From Mermis nigrescens (Eukaryota > Nematoda > Enoplea > Mermithida > Mermithidae), in contig JAVLUZ010000340.1 of assembly GCA_036768485.1 (NCBI GenBank), positions 3,035,886 through 3,099,885 on the forward strand: a stretch of DNA of 64,000 bases, in the 5' to 3' direction. Positions 1-13,047 of the stretch are shown piece by piece; positions within the stretch are counted from its first letter, which is position 1; each line of letters begins with the position of its first letter. The position numbers and the translations under genes are program-made. The notes under the pieces were generated by a model, which was given only the letters and a program-made list of their open reading frames with translations, ran no database searches and was not told the origin of the DNA.

Positions 1-292
1 CAAAATTTTCCGGTGCATTACTCCGCCATTTACTGTTGTTTCTTTTTGTAAAGCTCCAGCATTGCGTTTAAAAGCGTGAATCAGTCAAAATATTCTAGTG
101 CTTCATACTAAGTTACTAATGCGCAGTTTTCCTGTTAGAAGCCTGAACTTATCTGGCACGTAGCTGGCCGTCCTATTTTGGGGGGACTAACACCAATTTT
201 GGGGAAGCTAAGCCCGGAAAGGCCAAAAATAGCACAAAATAACGTTTAAAAAGTCCTATTTTTTATCTTTCTGAATTTTGGGGGGTCCAAAC

Positions 293-550
293 CATAGGTG
301 GGCAGCACCAAAATTCTGGGGGGTGAAAAAATTTTCAAAGGTCAAAAAATGGCCTTAAAAGTGGTCGTTTGGCGAAAAAAACACCATTTTTCGACGTTTC
401 TCATTGAGCACTATCCAATGGCATCAAAAAATCGCTAAAAAAGCAAAAAAATTTCAAAATTTGAATTCTGGGGGGAGTATTTTGATTTCTGGGCGGGGTA
501 TTTCAACTTATGGGGGGTGCATACCCCCAAACCCCCCACGCCCATGTGTG
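293..550 (+). mobile_element. hAT-like MITE copy 1
   Basis: Starts CATAGGTGGGCAGCACC and ends in CCCATGTGTG. The 8-bp flanks GTCCAAAC (285-292) and ATCCAAAC (551-558) match at 7 of 8 positions. The interior carries the family landmarks AAATGGCCTTAAAA, CACTATCCAATGGC and GAATTCTGGGGGG. It has no coding capacity; the open frames across it are accidental. Confidence 0.85.
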
Positions 551-1506
551 ATCCAAACCCCCCTCCGATTCTCCTCCAGAGAATCGTGCTTCGAATTTAT
601 GGCATTATGTCAAAATTGTTTTGCACAAATTTGGTATTTTTCTGCTCTGTCAGACTGCCAGTATTCACAGCGCTACAAAATGTTAACGGTGGTAAAAATG
701 ATTTAATTTTTGTGCATTTTGAGTCACTCGTGATCTCCGAACTGTTTGTCTATACAGAGGACGTAAATTCTACACGAAAACGGTTGTATTGTTGATCGTC
801 AGAAACCCATAAATCAGCCAGGCTGCACTACTAATGGTCGAAAAACTCAATTTTACAATACATCGTGCCACTATACCGCATCAAAGCATTCGATGCAAAA
901 GTAGTCTTCAAAAATTTTGTTCATGCCCCCTTCGAACCAAAATCTTGGCTACGCCTCTGCACCAACCAATAATCGCTGAATTACGAACTGCGCGATCGAA
1001 AAAAGAGACGCGACCTACTCCTTTATCGAAAAAGACGCCGAACTAGACGCGCACATTTTACCTTCTTAAGCTGCGCGTTTTGTCAATGGGTTGGGAAAAT
1101 ATTCGAATAGGAAATTAATAATAAAAAGAAAGGAAGAAGACCAATATTAAAGAGCTGTAATATTGTTTACTGTGTTGCTCACTAAAATCGGAAGGCATAT
1201 GACGTAACCAGCATACGATCTAAACTCGATGCTGGTTACAAATGGAAAAAATACAAATTAATGCAGAAAATTATAAAAATTGATACTCTGGTTTAACAAC
1301 GTAGCACCTACCCTAATAAAAGTGCTGAGGAATGGCCGTAATGACATTTGGCACTTTTCCTTTACTAATTTCTGTTTTTAAATTTTGAAACGCTATCATT
1401 CTTGAGAAGCGCTTAGCCTAATTTTTTCATACGTATAGTTAACAATTTGGTGACCGGATGAAAAGCATGCGCATATAAGTGCGTATTCAAAACGCGGAAT
1501 CATATC
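551..1506. other. mostly featureless; one transposon end
   Basis: GGCTACGCCTCTG at about 947-959 is the complement of CAGAGGCGTAGCC, an end often seen in hAT-type MITEs. Its partner end was not found. Nothing else is recognisable. Confidence 0.35.
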
Positions 1507-1760
1507 CATAAGTGGGCGGCACCAAATTTCTGAGAGCGGGTGCAAGATTTTTTCAAAGGCCAAAACATGGCCTTAAAAATGGTGGTATGGCGATAAATCA
1601 CTATTTTTTTAAAGTTTCTCGTCGAGCACTATCCATTGGCATCAAAAAATTGCGAAAAAAGCAAAAAACATTTTCAGAAATTGAATTCTCGGGAGGGAGC
1701 GTATTTAAGTTTCTGAAGGGGGTGCATACCCCCAAACCCCCCCACCAACGCCCAGGTATG
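1507..1760 (+). mobile_element. hAT-like MITE copy 2
   Basis: Starts CATAAGTGGGCGGCACC, ends CGCCCAGGTATG. Target duplication ATCATATC (1499-1506) / ATTATATC (1761-1768), 7 of 8. The interior is the same as copy 1 with minor changes. Confidence 0.85.
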
Positions 1761-4403
1761 ATTATATCAACGTGCAATGGAATGCATGCTTTAAACTATT
1801 CTGAGCAATCGGCGGACAGGACAAGAATGAAGCGTGAATGATACAAGTTTTCCTTTTGTTCTTGACAGTGCAAGCAGGCCTTAGGCGCATTGTGGATGAA
1901 ACATATTATTCACTGGTTTTATGCGTAATTGCCTTTTTTAGTAGACCGACGTTTGAATGAAAGTTTATATTTGTATTTAGTAATATTGACTGTCCGAGAT
2001 TCAAGGTTAAAACGAGCTAACCGGAAACTAACCGAAATAATTATAATACGCATTTCACGATATTCTATAATCAATCATCGTTAGGTGTACAAAATGAAGT
2101 AGGGATTAGCGAAAACAAGTTTCCGGCTAAAATATTATGCACGATGAGCCATTCATTGAACAAAACGCTATTCGGGCGACTTCGCTGTTCCTGCGTTTAT
2201 TATGCTGAATTTAATGACTAGGGTAGTAGTTTCGCTGCTTTTCTAGATGCAGTATTTTTCGCGAATTTCCGTAACTTTTAATTTTTCGAGCGAGTCATTA
2301 TGATTTGTTCAGAAAAAATGCTGGAAATTGTGATTCGGACCCTCAGTTTTCAATTTAAAAAAAATAATAATAATTGTATGTAAAATAAGCCGGAATTTAC
2401 TAAATTTTTATCACCTTAAGCAGAAAAAAATTAAATTTGAGCCTAAAATACTAGGAGCGCAGTTTCATGGGTGAAATCGATTCAGGTGGGAACCTATGTA
2501 CATTCCATTAAGATAAAGTCCCCCCATTTAATTAATTAAGACCATACGTGCTCATCGGAGCTTCAAGTGTGCGAATACAAGGTACACGAGGCAAAATTGA
2601 GCTGAAAAACGTTTAGAATTGACCATAAACTGTTAATGAAGGTAATTTTAAGACTAATTTCAAGTTGACACAAAACCACATTAGCTTACAAGAGCCTGTC
2701 GGTAAAACGCCCGATCTAATTGTGCTCTACACTTGCTGCGACTTATACACATTCATATTTTTTAATCTTTATTTTTTTGTAATTCACTCCTGTGCTGTAT
2801 GCAAACTTTTTCATTTTTGTTTATTCTAAATTTGGTTGAAAACGCTTATTAAATCAAGTTTACTTTTATGTATGAACGTTAAGCACTTTTATTGTATATA
2901 GAATTCGATTTAAAAAGTATGTTTTGTGGTAGGTAGGGCACACTGCGCGACGTTTTAAAAGCGGACTAAACGTTTTGAACTTTGCAGATCTGTAAAAAAC
3001 AGCCAACGATTCTCAAATTTTGAGCAGCGTCTTTAATTCAACAGACGCATACGTTTTCAATATTCTCGCGAATACAGTTACTTATGTACATATTTACGGT
3101 GCAAAGCCTGCAAGCTCGACTTGACTTTGTAAGAGTTTAAATTAAAAGAATGCAGATGAGGGATATTATTCGAGAGTATTTTTTGGCAGTTCTAAAGCTG
3201 TTTACATTCAGTTGCATTTAGTTATAATTATTTTAGCAACATATTTGTGTAGCACGTAGGAGCCGTAGGTTGCTCAATTTATCTGCCCATATCTGGAAAT
3301 TAAGTTGATTAAGTTATTATATTTTACGGTAATATAAAATGCATGTGTTTTTGTGTCTCATAAAATTACAACATGTTGTACTTTTTTGACCAAATTTAAT
3401 GTGCATGAATCGGGCTGCAAATCACCTAATTCGAAAATCTGATGTAACTTTGCCGCTGGACAATATTAAAGGCGCTTCCATTGTTGCATATCAATCTATC
3501 ACAATATTTTCAAACAATTATGTGGTCACATGCTTTATATTTTGCTGAAAAGCTCTCTAACAGACAAAATTGACATATTTGAAGGAACAATTGAGCAAAT
3601 TAATCTAAAAGTCTTTTACTTAATTATGAAATTTGAGTTTGCAAACAGCCAGAACTCGTATGATATGATCATGCCCGATGTTTAATCAAAGCTCCCATCG
3701 TCTGCAAAAGTGTGGTGGTGCACATGCCACGGAAGCGACCAAGAATTTTGCAACTTAAAAACTCTGCAACCTTGAAGTGGAATTTTAAAGGCGCCTGGAA
3801 TTCAATGAGAGGTACATTTACTTAATAAAAAACTAAGTAATTTTTGAGTGAAATTTAAAATTTTCACGGATTTTTGATATTTCCTGATTGTTTGATTCGC
3901 TAGTTTCCTAAGTAATTCAAAAATTCCTAATTCCGCTCCTTTCATTCAGTTTTTGTCATATAAGCAAGATTATGGCATATTCTTGTAAAGGTCCATATTT
4001 TCCAATTTCACAGACTTGCCGACGTGGTCGGTCTGAAGGGTTTAAAAGCTCCTTTCGTGCAATGCATTTAAGCAATGCAGAATAATATGGTCTTAACTTC
4101 CAACGTTACGTAAGCACGACCAAATTCCGGTGTGGAGGAGTTTGGCCTACGTAAAACTGGCAAACATACCGAAAAAAACGAAAAATATAATTCTGGGGTC
4201 TATCGACTTGAGGTCTTTCCCCTATGCTCTCCTGTGTTCCCAAACCAAGCACAGTTTTAGCCTGCTGATATCAAGTTCCACACAAAATAACTTCCTGTTT
4301 TTATTCTAATTTGTTGCACTAAAAGCACATAATTTTGCAAAATATTTTTTTCGAATTAACTATCGAAGAAATTGAGTGTAATGCAAATCCATGATGCATT
4401 ATA
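1761..4403. other. AT-rich stretch, no gene seen
   Basis: No open frame resembling a protein and no clear element boundaries. It could hold upstream exons of the SH3-like gene, but none could be supported. Confidence 0.4.
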
Positions 4404-4411
4404 CCCCTAAA

Positions 4412-4670
4412 CAAAGCTAGGCATCGAGGGAGGGGGTTTGGGAAGTATGCACCTCCACAGAAAACAAAAGACCCCCCCAAAACCAAAATACCCCCCAGAA
4501 TTCAATTTTTGAATTTTCTTTCGCGATTTTTTGATGCCAATGGTTTGTGCTCGATGAGAAACGTTGAAAAATGGTGTTTTTTAGCCATACTACCATTTTA
4601 AGGCCGTTTTGTGACCTTTGAAGAATCTTTGCAGCCCCTCCCCTCAGAATTTCGGTACCGCCCACGTATG
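4412..4670 (-). mobile_element. hAT-like MITE copy 3
   Basis: Minus-strand copy ending CGCCCACGTATG at 4670. Target duplication CCCCTAAA (4404-4411) / CTCCTAAA (4671-4678), 7 of 8. It lies directly upstream of the SH3-like gene exon at 4759. Confidence 0.82.
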
Positions 4671-4758
4671 CTCCTAAAGCGTAAATTTTTTAGAAGCAGA
4701 GGGTAATTAAATTTTGACCAAGTTATCGCTTACGCGATGCATATCTACATTTTATCAG

Positions 4759-4998
4759 CAAACTCGTCTAATAGAACACTGGAGTCGTCTGCAGTGAGTG
4801 GGAAAAGCGGTTGTCAACCCATTTCGCCGAAAGCGCTCGAAAATGTTGATCGATTTCTGTCGAAAATAAGTAGGGCTGATCAATGCGATATTGTATGCGC
4901 ACAAATGGAAACAATGAATGAAAGCAACGTTTTTGACAAAAATTTATTTCGTACCTCCTTTGACGAGATGTTATTGGACGAACCCGTCTATTTGGCAA
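4759..4998 (+). CDS. internal exon of an unidentified gene (penultimate exon)
   Basis: Open exon of 240 bases. It starts after a good acceptor (TTTATCAG, AG at 4757-4758) and ends before a GTAATA donor at 4999. It enters with two bases of a codon and leaves with one; the next exon at 5667 begins with exactly two bases, so the reading frame is kept. The roughly 79 residues are hydrophilic and Ser/Asp/Glu-rich, with no recognisable domain and no signal or membrane segment. Near its end lies an acidic Phe/Leu stretch (FDEMLLDEPVYLA). Upstream exons must exist but I could not place them in 1-4758. An in-frame ATG at 4737 lies just before the acceptor and could be read as a start, but the strong acceptor makes an internal exon likelier. 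The function is unknown. Confidence 0.5.
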
Positions 4999-5049
4999 GT
5001 AATACGCAGTTTAATGTATTATTGATAAATAGAAACTTGTACTCAAAAG

Positions 5050-5195
5050 CATAGGTGGGTGGGACCAAAAGTTCTGCGGGGAAGGGGGGGCAGGGGAGGG
5101 GGAGTGCAAGATTTTTTGAAAGGTCGCAAAATGGCCTTAAAAATGGTGGTATGGCGGAAAAACACCATTCTTCAACTTTTCTCATCGAGCCTTCA
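5050..5195 (+). mobile_element. truncated hAT-like MITE in the intron of the SH3-like gene
   Basis: Begins CATAGGTGGGTGGGACC and follows the family through CTCATCGAGC, then breaks off near 5190. No 3' TIR or target duplication was found. It lies wholly within the intron 4999-5666. Confidence 0.7.
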
Positions 5196-5666
5196 GGTCT
5201 ACCACATATCAATTTATAGTTTTGTATAAATCACAACCGATTAAAAATTAGAGACTCAGAAAGGATACAAAATACGGAAATTTCCAATTTTCGATTGTTT
5301 TTCTTCCGAAACAATCAGTGACAGAATTTTGTGTGCTGATTGTTTGAGTTATAGATATTTCGCGACTTTAGATTCCAAAGAGTTTTTCTGATAAGTTAAT
5401 CGTTGATACAAAATTAATTTCCTTTTTGCTGAAGGTCTGCTTGTTTGTTCATTTTTTGGCTAAAAGCCTTAAAATTTAAGGCAGCATCAATTTTATAACT
5501 TGAAAAATACGATTGATTCACGTAGTTGTTGTGCATTCGAAAAGTCGGAATATTAACTTTTCGAGCCCTATTTTTTAACGCAACCTTTCATTCCCTAAAA
5601 TTTCGGACCATAATTGTTGCTAGTTCTTATTAATTAAAAGTAATCTTGCCTTTTTTCCTTACGAAG

Positions 5667-5992
5667 CATCAATTGGTCAACAAAATTGTTCAATCACTGA
5701 ATCGCGATCTAGCATGGTCAGTGATGATAGCTTAGTTGCTTTTACAAACGAGAAAGCCAAATTCGTCGTTATCAGTGACGAGTTGTCGGCATCAAGGGGC
5801 GATTCGTTCGATGGTATTCGAGGACTTCAATCGAACGATCTGATTTGTCAGGTGAAATGGCTCGTCGATGCACGATTGGTCGGCGAAAATGTTTCAAACA
5901 ACCAATGGATGTGGGCGTATTGTCCAAGAATGGGCAAGTTCGGCTTTGTGCCCTTATCCGAAACTAGGCCCTTAGATGGCACAATCGTCTAA
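5667..5992 (+). CDS. terminal exon with SH3-like domain
   Basis: Last exon of the gene begun at or before 4759. The acceptor is a pyrimidine tract followed by ACGAAG (AG 5665-5666), and the stop is TAA at 5990-5992. It codes for about 108 residues. The C-terminal part has an SH3-like pattern: a hydrophobic strand AKFVVIS, then DELSASRGDSF (compare the DELSF.KGD turn of SH3 domains), a longer than usual loop, tryptophans in NNQWMWAYC, and GKFGFVPLSE close to the stop (compare GxxGxVPxNYV). An adaptor or scaffold protein is possible, but no named family is recognised. The loop between the first strands and the Trp pair is long for SH3, so the domain call is tentative. The intron 4999-5666 contains a truncated hAT-like MITE. 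Confidence 0.55.
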
Positions 5993-8411
5993 TTGAACGA
6001 GGCGAGATACATATCCGAACAAAGTTGAAGGAGTTAGGAAGGATCGACGCCACAAGTGGGCACATCTAAATTTCGAAAGGTCCAAAAATCTGTAAAGGTC
6101 GAATAAAGGCCGAATAATCCAATGGTAGGATCAAAAGAAAATGCTATTTCCGATTTTTGTGTGTGTGTGATTATTATAGTATAGTATTGTTTTAGCGTCA
6201 TTTCAGATACGATTAATGCATACACATACTTCGCATGTACTTAGAAACGGATTTTCGCGCTATTAAAGGCGAAGTTTTCCTGTAAATTATTCGTTCGAAA
6301 TACGCAATAGGTCATATGAAGGCATGAAAAAAATTTTAACTGTTTCCATGAATACTAATTTGGCTGCGATTAGTAACGACCAGAAATTACTTGTTTTAAA
6401 ATGCTCTGTTCAGTTTCTATTCTATGCTTGAAAACGATTCATACAAGTCGAAACTATTATTTTGGCTTTTTCTGAGAATACTTCTGTTTTCTAAAACAGC
6501 AAATTCAGAAATTTCGAAAAAATCTAGTAAAATCAATCAAAATATTAGACTTGATTGATACTTGATCCTAAAATCGCTAAAAACGCATAAATTAGCAAAT
6601 TATCCTACGTTTTTATGGAAAAATGCAAATTCTGTGAGAAGGACAAAAGCCATTCCAGAGGGAAGGTCCCAAATTTTAAAATCAGATTCCTAGTCATTCT
6701 GCATTCAAGGTCGAGTTATTATGTGATGGTGACGTCCGTAGAATAAATGAGAAGCACGGGATGGCTCAACTTGATTGAAACCCATCTCTTCAGATTGTGA
6801 CATTTTCGAATTCTTAAAATCTTATTAATTTTTGTTTCATTTTTCCTTTCAAACTATCGAAATTTACAGTATTTTGTCTCTTCTTCAAAATCTCACTTTC
6901 TAAAAAAATCCGTTGGATCTCTTTTCGCCGTTAAAATTTGAATTAACACTAATCTGCTCAAATTTCTTGTAAATTAGCAATTTCATGATTAATTTGCGAC
7001 TAGAATCGGGTTTTACATCTAAAAACTTTTAGACAATAAAATTAAGATCCTTTATTAAAACTAAACTTACTGGTAACATTGTCACTCGTTATTTTATTTA
7101 GCCGCAGCAGAATGTTTACAATCGCTTCCTTAAAGCGTTATACATCTCTGTTTTTAAGACAAAGGCGTTACCTTGTAAAATGTAGATATATGTAGTAGGT
7201 GCGTTTATATAATGTACAGATGATGTGCTCCAGACTCGCTTTTTTATTTAGTATTGATACGTCCCGTGCTATCTGTTTTTTCTGAAAATATATGCTTAAG
7301 ATGCACAGCGACCCAGTATAATTGAAAAGCAAACAGTCAGGCGCGTGATTTTCCTTCCATTCGAAAGAATTGTTTTTAGCTTAAAACGGTTTCTTTTAAC
7401 CTTGCATTAGCCAGCGTAATTTTTTTATGCCCAAAATTACTGCCGAGTACGTTGCACTGCATAATAGTCTTTTTAACGAAAAAATTCATAGGGCGAATGC
7501 GTAGATGATGCAGTGTTACAAAATTACCGGAAATACCTAGATTTGTTTGATGCTTGCTGTCAATCATGGTCAACATGAAGTTAATCATTGATGATGATGA
7601 TGAGAATGATGATGCTGACTATGATGATGATGATGATGGTAGTGTTGATGACTCTGGCTGGATTTCAGGGTATAGAAACCAAATGTGTTTTGGTAGAGCG
7701 CGCCCACAAATATTAACCTATGCTGTATTATTTGTTGAGATCGGAGAATGTTTTCGTAGAAAATCATGAGATTTTGTGTTTTTCATTTATTATAGTGCGC
7801 CACCTGCTTCATGAATCAGTTGTTAAAGCCAAATTCTTGAGAATTTACCGATATACGTCAGACATTCCACCAAAGTGCTATAAGCTTTTACTGCTTGAAT
7901 TAGAAAACAGGTTGGGCCAAACAAAAGGCTGCACTCTTAAATTACATTATTGAGCTTATCAAAACATATAAGTTTGAAATTAGTTTCATTAGATGGATAG
8001 AAATGTCCTTGTTAGAAGCATGTGAAAATATTTGGGCCAACATCCATCGCTTCGTACTGTATAGCGATTTGCTTAAATCTTAGTTTGATCTTGTTTAGAC
8101 CCAATAGTTTCTGCCATAAAGATTTATGGCGGATATTTACGTACATATTAGGTACCCTTTTTGACAATAATTCCAGTCAGAAGAATATTAGCACATTGGT
8201 TGAAGCTAAGAATATGTAGGTACTCCTATCTGCTAAATGCAAAGACTACAAGACATTGTCAAAAGGGGAGCAAACTGATGACTGAACTAAACAAGCTTTC
8301 GGTATCAAAACAACATGAAAGTATCTAATTGAAGTAAACATAAAATTTTCTATTTATATTTGCTGGAGTTTCGACCTATAATATAGGGGTATAGCTTTTT
8401 TTGCTCGCCCT
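5993..8411. other. intergenic AT-rich DNA
   Basis: Downstream of the SH3-like gene. A weak MITE remnant (AAGTGGGCACATCTAAATTT) lies near 6055, and the GAT microsatellite at 7588. No gene seen. No convincing poly(A) signal directly after the stop; the nearest GAATAAA is at about 6101 within the MITE remnant. Confidence 0.4.
7588..7650 (+). repeat. interrupted GAT microsatellite
   Basis: Runs of GATGATGAT broken by GAGAAT, GCTGACT and GGTAGT. Open frames here read as poly-Asp or poly-His and are not genes. Confidence 0.85.
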
Positions 8412-11130
8412 ATATGATCATAGTTAGCGCGTGAGCGCGTACCTATAATACACTTGGGTACCCCCAATATATGTCTACCCCTTACAGATATAACGGAACA
8501 CAACTGGGAGGTGCGATTTTTTTAAAAGATACATAATAAAAAAATTATGCGGTCTTTTTTTGTTTACACTCATACCGAAAGTGTAAAGAGTGTTTTGGCT
8601 GTACGTAATAACATATAGCGAATTTTGGTGGTTTTTTCTCGCGGTTTGTGAACAGCTCAATATTGATGACTTTAAGAATTTAATGGTAGAGATATGTAGA
8701 AAAAGAAATTTTCCAGATGGTACTTTTTTGTTTTTTTGAATTTGGCATTAGTTCTCGAAAAGGAGTGTAAAGAGTTAGAAAATCAGCTTCAACTATCAGT
8801 CTCAAGAAACTTTTTTAATAGAAATGTACTACGACTCAATAGCTATTTTCTGCTTACCAACAAGCTTTTGTACACTCATTACAGAGTCAGATCGAAAGGC
8901 TTAAACTTTACACTCAAGTAGATGGTGTAAAAAAGAGATTTTGTCTAAGATTTCTCAGCCAACTTTTCCGCTTATAAGTCGGGATAAGTTGAATGAAAGT
9001 CGCGGCGCACCGCGCTTAAACAAACGCAATATTGAGTTATTTATGGGGGGTTTAAAGTTCGAAATTACGGGTGTAAAATAGGCGAAAAAACACATTTTTT
9101 CCCTACTTTGATTAGCAAATATCTCAAATAATTTACGGAACAAAAGTTTCTCACATATAAACATACTACAATTCAAAGGCTACATACTGGATTAAATCGA
9201 ATTTCTTTACACTCAATAGGGAGTAAGGTTCAGATTCTTAAAGTTTAAAATGTGCTGAATGGTGGAAAATACGTTTTTGTCCGTTTTTTGTTCGCCACTT
9301 TCTCCGTTTAGAAGTCGGTATAGGTCGAATAAAATAAAAATAAACTACGTTACGCGTCACAGCAACTTGCGGTTATTTACATTAACATTTAGCTTTTTTG
9401 GGAGGTGTAAAGTAAAAAATTGGGTGTGTTATATGTGTTTATGCTTGTTTTTTTCTGCCAACTTCTCCTGTCATGAGTCTGGACATATTCTCAAGCCTAA
9501 AAATGTACGTGGAATAGAAGGTGATACGTCAGTCGATCGCATTGTTTACGCTCAACAGTGCTGTAAAAAGGTTTGCATCTAATATTTATTTGTCTTCAGC
9601 GTATTGTAGAAACTTAATTTTTTCATAAGTGTCGATCGTAATATCAGAATAATAAAAGAATAACAAATCCGACTAAAATCTTCTTTACACTCTTAGGTTT
9701 GTAAAGTTCATACAATAAATTAAGCTTAGTCCTAGGGCCTTGCGGAAGCTTGATTTTTTTTAAAATGTTCTACGTAACGTCAGAATTACGAGTAACTTTT
9801 TTCTACACCCATTAGTTGTGTAAACTTTCCACTATCCATTTATTGTTTATGTATAGTTTGCACTACAAATTTATTTTACTTTCAGAGCGTTGCGAAACGT
9901 GAATTCTTTTCAAAACATGTTCCGTAAGGTCAGGATAATGAATCGGACTGTATGTTTTCTTTACACACAGTAGTTTATTTAAAGTTTACACTGAAAATTG
10001 AATCTAGTTTTAGAGCGTTGCAAAAGCTTAATTTGTTTTTCAAAACGTTTCGTGTAACGTCAGGATTGCGAATATGAGCGTAAGTTTTCTTAACACATAA
10101 TAATTCCGTAATCTTTATGCTGAAAATCTTAGATCTATTCAAATAAGCTTAGGTTGTCTTGTTTAAAAATGATAATGCTGATGTTCAGAACAATATTGTT
10201 TTTCGCGTTCTTGTACGGCTGTCCTTATTGTGGAATGTTACCGCGGATGTTTACGCACTGATTTACTCAAATTATGCTACTTAAAAGTAGGGTACTGCAT
10301 AGAAAAATGCTCCGATGGAACAAAAAAGAAGAATATACGAGTACTTGGGATTGCGAATTTTGAAGGTTGTAAAAGGAAGTCACGAGGATAACGCTACCTA
10401 TTTAAATGCCTAAGGTCGCAAAACCTGCTAGAAATCAGACTTTCTCTGAGCAACGCAAAAAATCGAAATATATTCTGCGGCCTCTGAAAAGAGCAACCTT
10501 CTTTAAATAAATTTCAATGCTTCACATGAGCGTGTCTAAACATAATCTAAAATGTTTGCCTTTTGTGAATTGCTTGCAGATTGCAACGCTGACTTGCTTT
10601 TATAGTGATTGATTGAAAACCAACCGCAAATTTATTTAAATGTGTTTTATTTTGTTATCAGGAGCATTATAGCAAGCAAACCTGGCGTCAATTGATTAGT
10701 GCACACAATATTTGCTGGCATGCAAGTGTACGTACCTACATGTAGTCTGTTTCACTCAAGCTTACGCGTTTCCTACTGCTTTAAACAACAATTTCTTTGA
10801 TTGTCTTGAATGCATCAATGTTTGCTATTCCATTCAATCGGCTTGCAAAGTCACTCTAGGTTACTCCATCTAATTTATCATAGCTACTGCAGAGCTAATT
10901 TCCTGCTTTTTCAATCGTATCATTGGTTCAACAGTTTATTTAAATATGCAGGCCGCAGGACATGCTCCGATTTTTTGCGTTGCTTAGAGAAAGTCTGAAT
11001 TTTAGCAGATCTTGCGACTTTATTCATTTACATAGGTTACTTTTCCCTAGTCCCCTGCTTTAACATTTTCAAAAATCCACAGTCCCAAGTATATGCGTCT
11101 TTTTGTTCCATCAAGGCATTTTTCTTTGCT
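8412..11130 (-). mobile_element. E-family element copy E1
   Basis: Minus-strand copy. The GCGC palindrome end lies at 8421-8450 (TAGCGCGTGAGCGCGTACCT). The long arm runs to about 10290 with repeated GTGTAAA/TTTACAC units. The roughly 170-bp inverted repeats lie at 10300-10480 and 10968-11130 around a loop. The loop holds the same sequence as in E4 and E5. No protein-coding frame of note. Confidence 0.75.
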
Positions 11131-11771
11131 TGATGCAATAGCTTATTGCGAATATACTTTCCGAAAACAATGCTTAGCAGTTTAATGCAGCCGTCTTTAC
11201 AGAATATGGAGCTTTATCTTTTAAATATCCATCATGTTGATGCTGAAATTTTGTAGATATAATAGTTTTTCGGACTATGAATAATAATTTAGTATTAATG
11301 AATTTCTTTTTTGCCTAATTTTTATATAGATTTAACAACTCATATCCCTACACTTGATGTCTTAAATTTGTGCTAGCTCTTATCATTGGATTTTGAGGAG
11401 GGAGTAGTGCAGTAGAGACAAATTGTAACGCATCGAGCAACAGATTTATACTCCTTCAATCGAAACTGTTGTAAAAAATTGGCCGCGTGTAGATTATTTT
11501 CAATTTTAATTGAGACTTTACATGCTAACTACTAGTTTGGAAGCGACTAAAAAGAAAATACAAAAATAAAATAAATTGCAACTTATTTATCATTTGAATA
11601 AGAGAGCGCCTCATAGCTAAGTGCCGCGTGAGCAGTGCCCTAAAGCAAGATATAGTGTTGTACAAATTGTGACGAGACGGATAGCTTCTGAGAATGATCT
11701 GTGATTTGAATGAGGAGCCCGAGTTTTTTATTCTAAGTAAATGCAAGTGAGAGACTGTTGAAATAAGGCAA

Positions 11772-11850
11772 AACAGGGGCAAAGACGGATAGGAAGCTAA
11801 AAATTTTGTAGAAATAGGGGCAAAGACGGATCGGAAGCTGAAAATGTGAC
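11772..11850 (+). repeat. short direct duplication
   Basis: Two copies, 43 bases apart, of AGGGGCAAAGACGGAT followed by GGAAGCT and AAAAT. Otherwise the stretch 11131-12684 is AT-rich sequence without a convincing gene. Confidence 0.6.
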
Positions 11851-12684
11851 TTACTCAGTGAAGCTTTAAAGTTTCGTCTCAAATAAAACCATCCCTTCTG
11901 ATAAGCGTCAACCGTTATGCACTAAACTCATCTTCCTCTGAAAGCTCTTCATAAAATTCATTTTTAATATTGATTTTCAAAGTGTAATGTTAGACCTACA
12001 TATTTTTATGCCTTCAAAGCGTCCATGCCATAGAAACTTTCAAATTGACAAAAATTAGTCAGTAGCTGCTTAGGAAAGCACAAATTACGATGTTTGCCGC
12101 CCACAAAAAATTAAGTTTTTCATTGCAAAACGATAAGTGAATCAAAAACTGAACAAGTAATATTTTCATTATATTTCGTTTATAAATGGTCACTGTTTGT
12201 GCCTATCAATCCTCGATATTTTCCTCTTCCAAGGCTTACATTTTTATGAATAGATTTTTTGATTTTTTTCACAACTTCAATTTTATCTTTATTTCTCAGT
12301 CATTTTCAGCACATATAATAATGTATAGGCATAGCTATTGTCGTTTTACAATCCGTGATATAGAACATTTAGTTTGTACCAGATAAAGCCTCGAGAGTTC
12401 TTATTAGGAACATTTTGAACGAGTTTTTACACTCTAAGACATTCTGATTGTGTTTCGTGTGATATCCAGATCTTTTGAAAATTTTACGGCTGTCAAAGGA
12501 AAATAGAACCTCATCATACGCACTCAAGTTTACATCCCGGAACAAACTTAAAACAGCGGCGCGATTTTCTGAAATCTTACAAAGTCACCCATGCTCAATT
12601 TTGATTATTTGATTTTGGTTTCCCGTTCATTTCCTCCCTCGTTAGCCAAAATTTAGGCTTTAGTCAAAAAATCTGTTGGCGGTT

Positions 12685-13009
12685 ATGAATTTATTGCGGA
12701 AGCGAAAGATCGCGGCGGTTTATAGACAGGCACGAAATTTAGCCGACGACGATTTTCCACAAATCGATCGACTGTGCTTGGCCAAGACACGGGAAGGATT
12801 TCACATTCAAGATCCCATCTTTGTGACGCCAAATGTGGCTAGTATACAGGAATGTTTCCTCCTGTGCCTCCGAATCAATATGTGTTTGTCCGGCAATTTT
12901 GTCGACTATTCTCCGCACGTCGCTTGCATGCTTCATACTAGCAACGCTGACGTATTAAATCATGCCGCTCTTCCGAATTCAGTGTACTTTGAGTTTTCGT
13001 GCGATCAAA
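12685..13009 (+). CDS. gene A exon 1: PAN/apple domain of a PAN-S1 serine protease
   Basis: First recognisable exon of gene A, 108 codons plus one base, ending at a GTTAGT donor (GT 13010-13011). Six cysteines are spaced as in a PAN/apple fold: RLCLAKTREGFHIQ, QECFLLCL, NMCLSGNF, ACMLHTSN and FSCDQ. PAN domains bind proteins or carbohydrates and often precede serine-protease domains in secreted proteins. The paralogous exon at 42546 keeps the ATG, the KR motif and the same donor and phase, and their first 15 codons differ largely at third positions, which supports coding from the ATG. No signal peptide is visible. Either a leader exon lies upstream, or the exon really begins at the shared phase-0 CAG acceptor (12727-12729). 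A TAG lies in frame at 12661. A probable 5' splice acceptor with a pyrimidine tract ends at 12645. Confidence 0.8.
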
Positions 13010-13047
13010 GTTAGTTGCCAAAAAGAAACAGATAGATGCACAGCGTG

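Noticed and set aside
834..1046. 70-residue basic frame
   Set aside because: Overlaps a transposon-end-like sequence (GGCTACGCCTCTG) and shows no domain.
7554..7769. Asp-rich (plus) and His-rich (minus) frames
   Set aside because: Both are readings of the interrupted GAT repeat.
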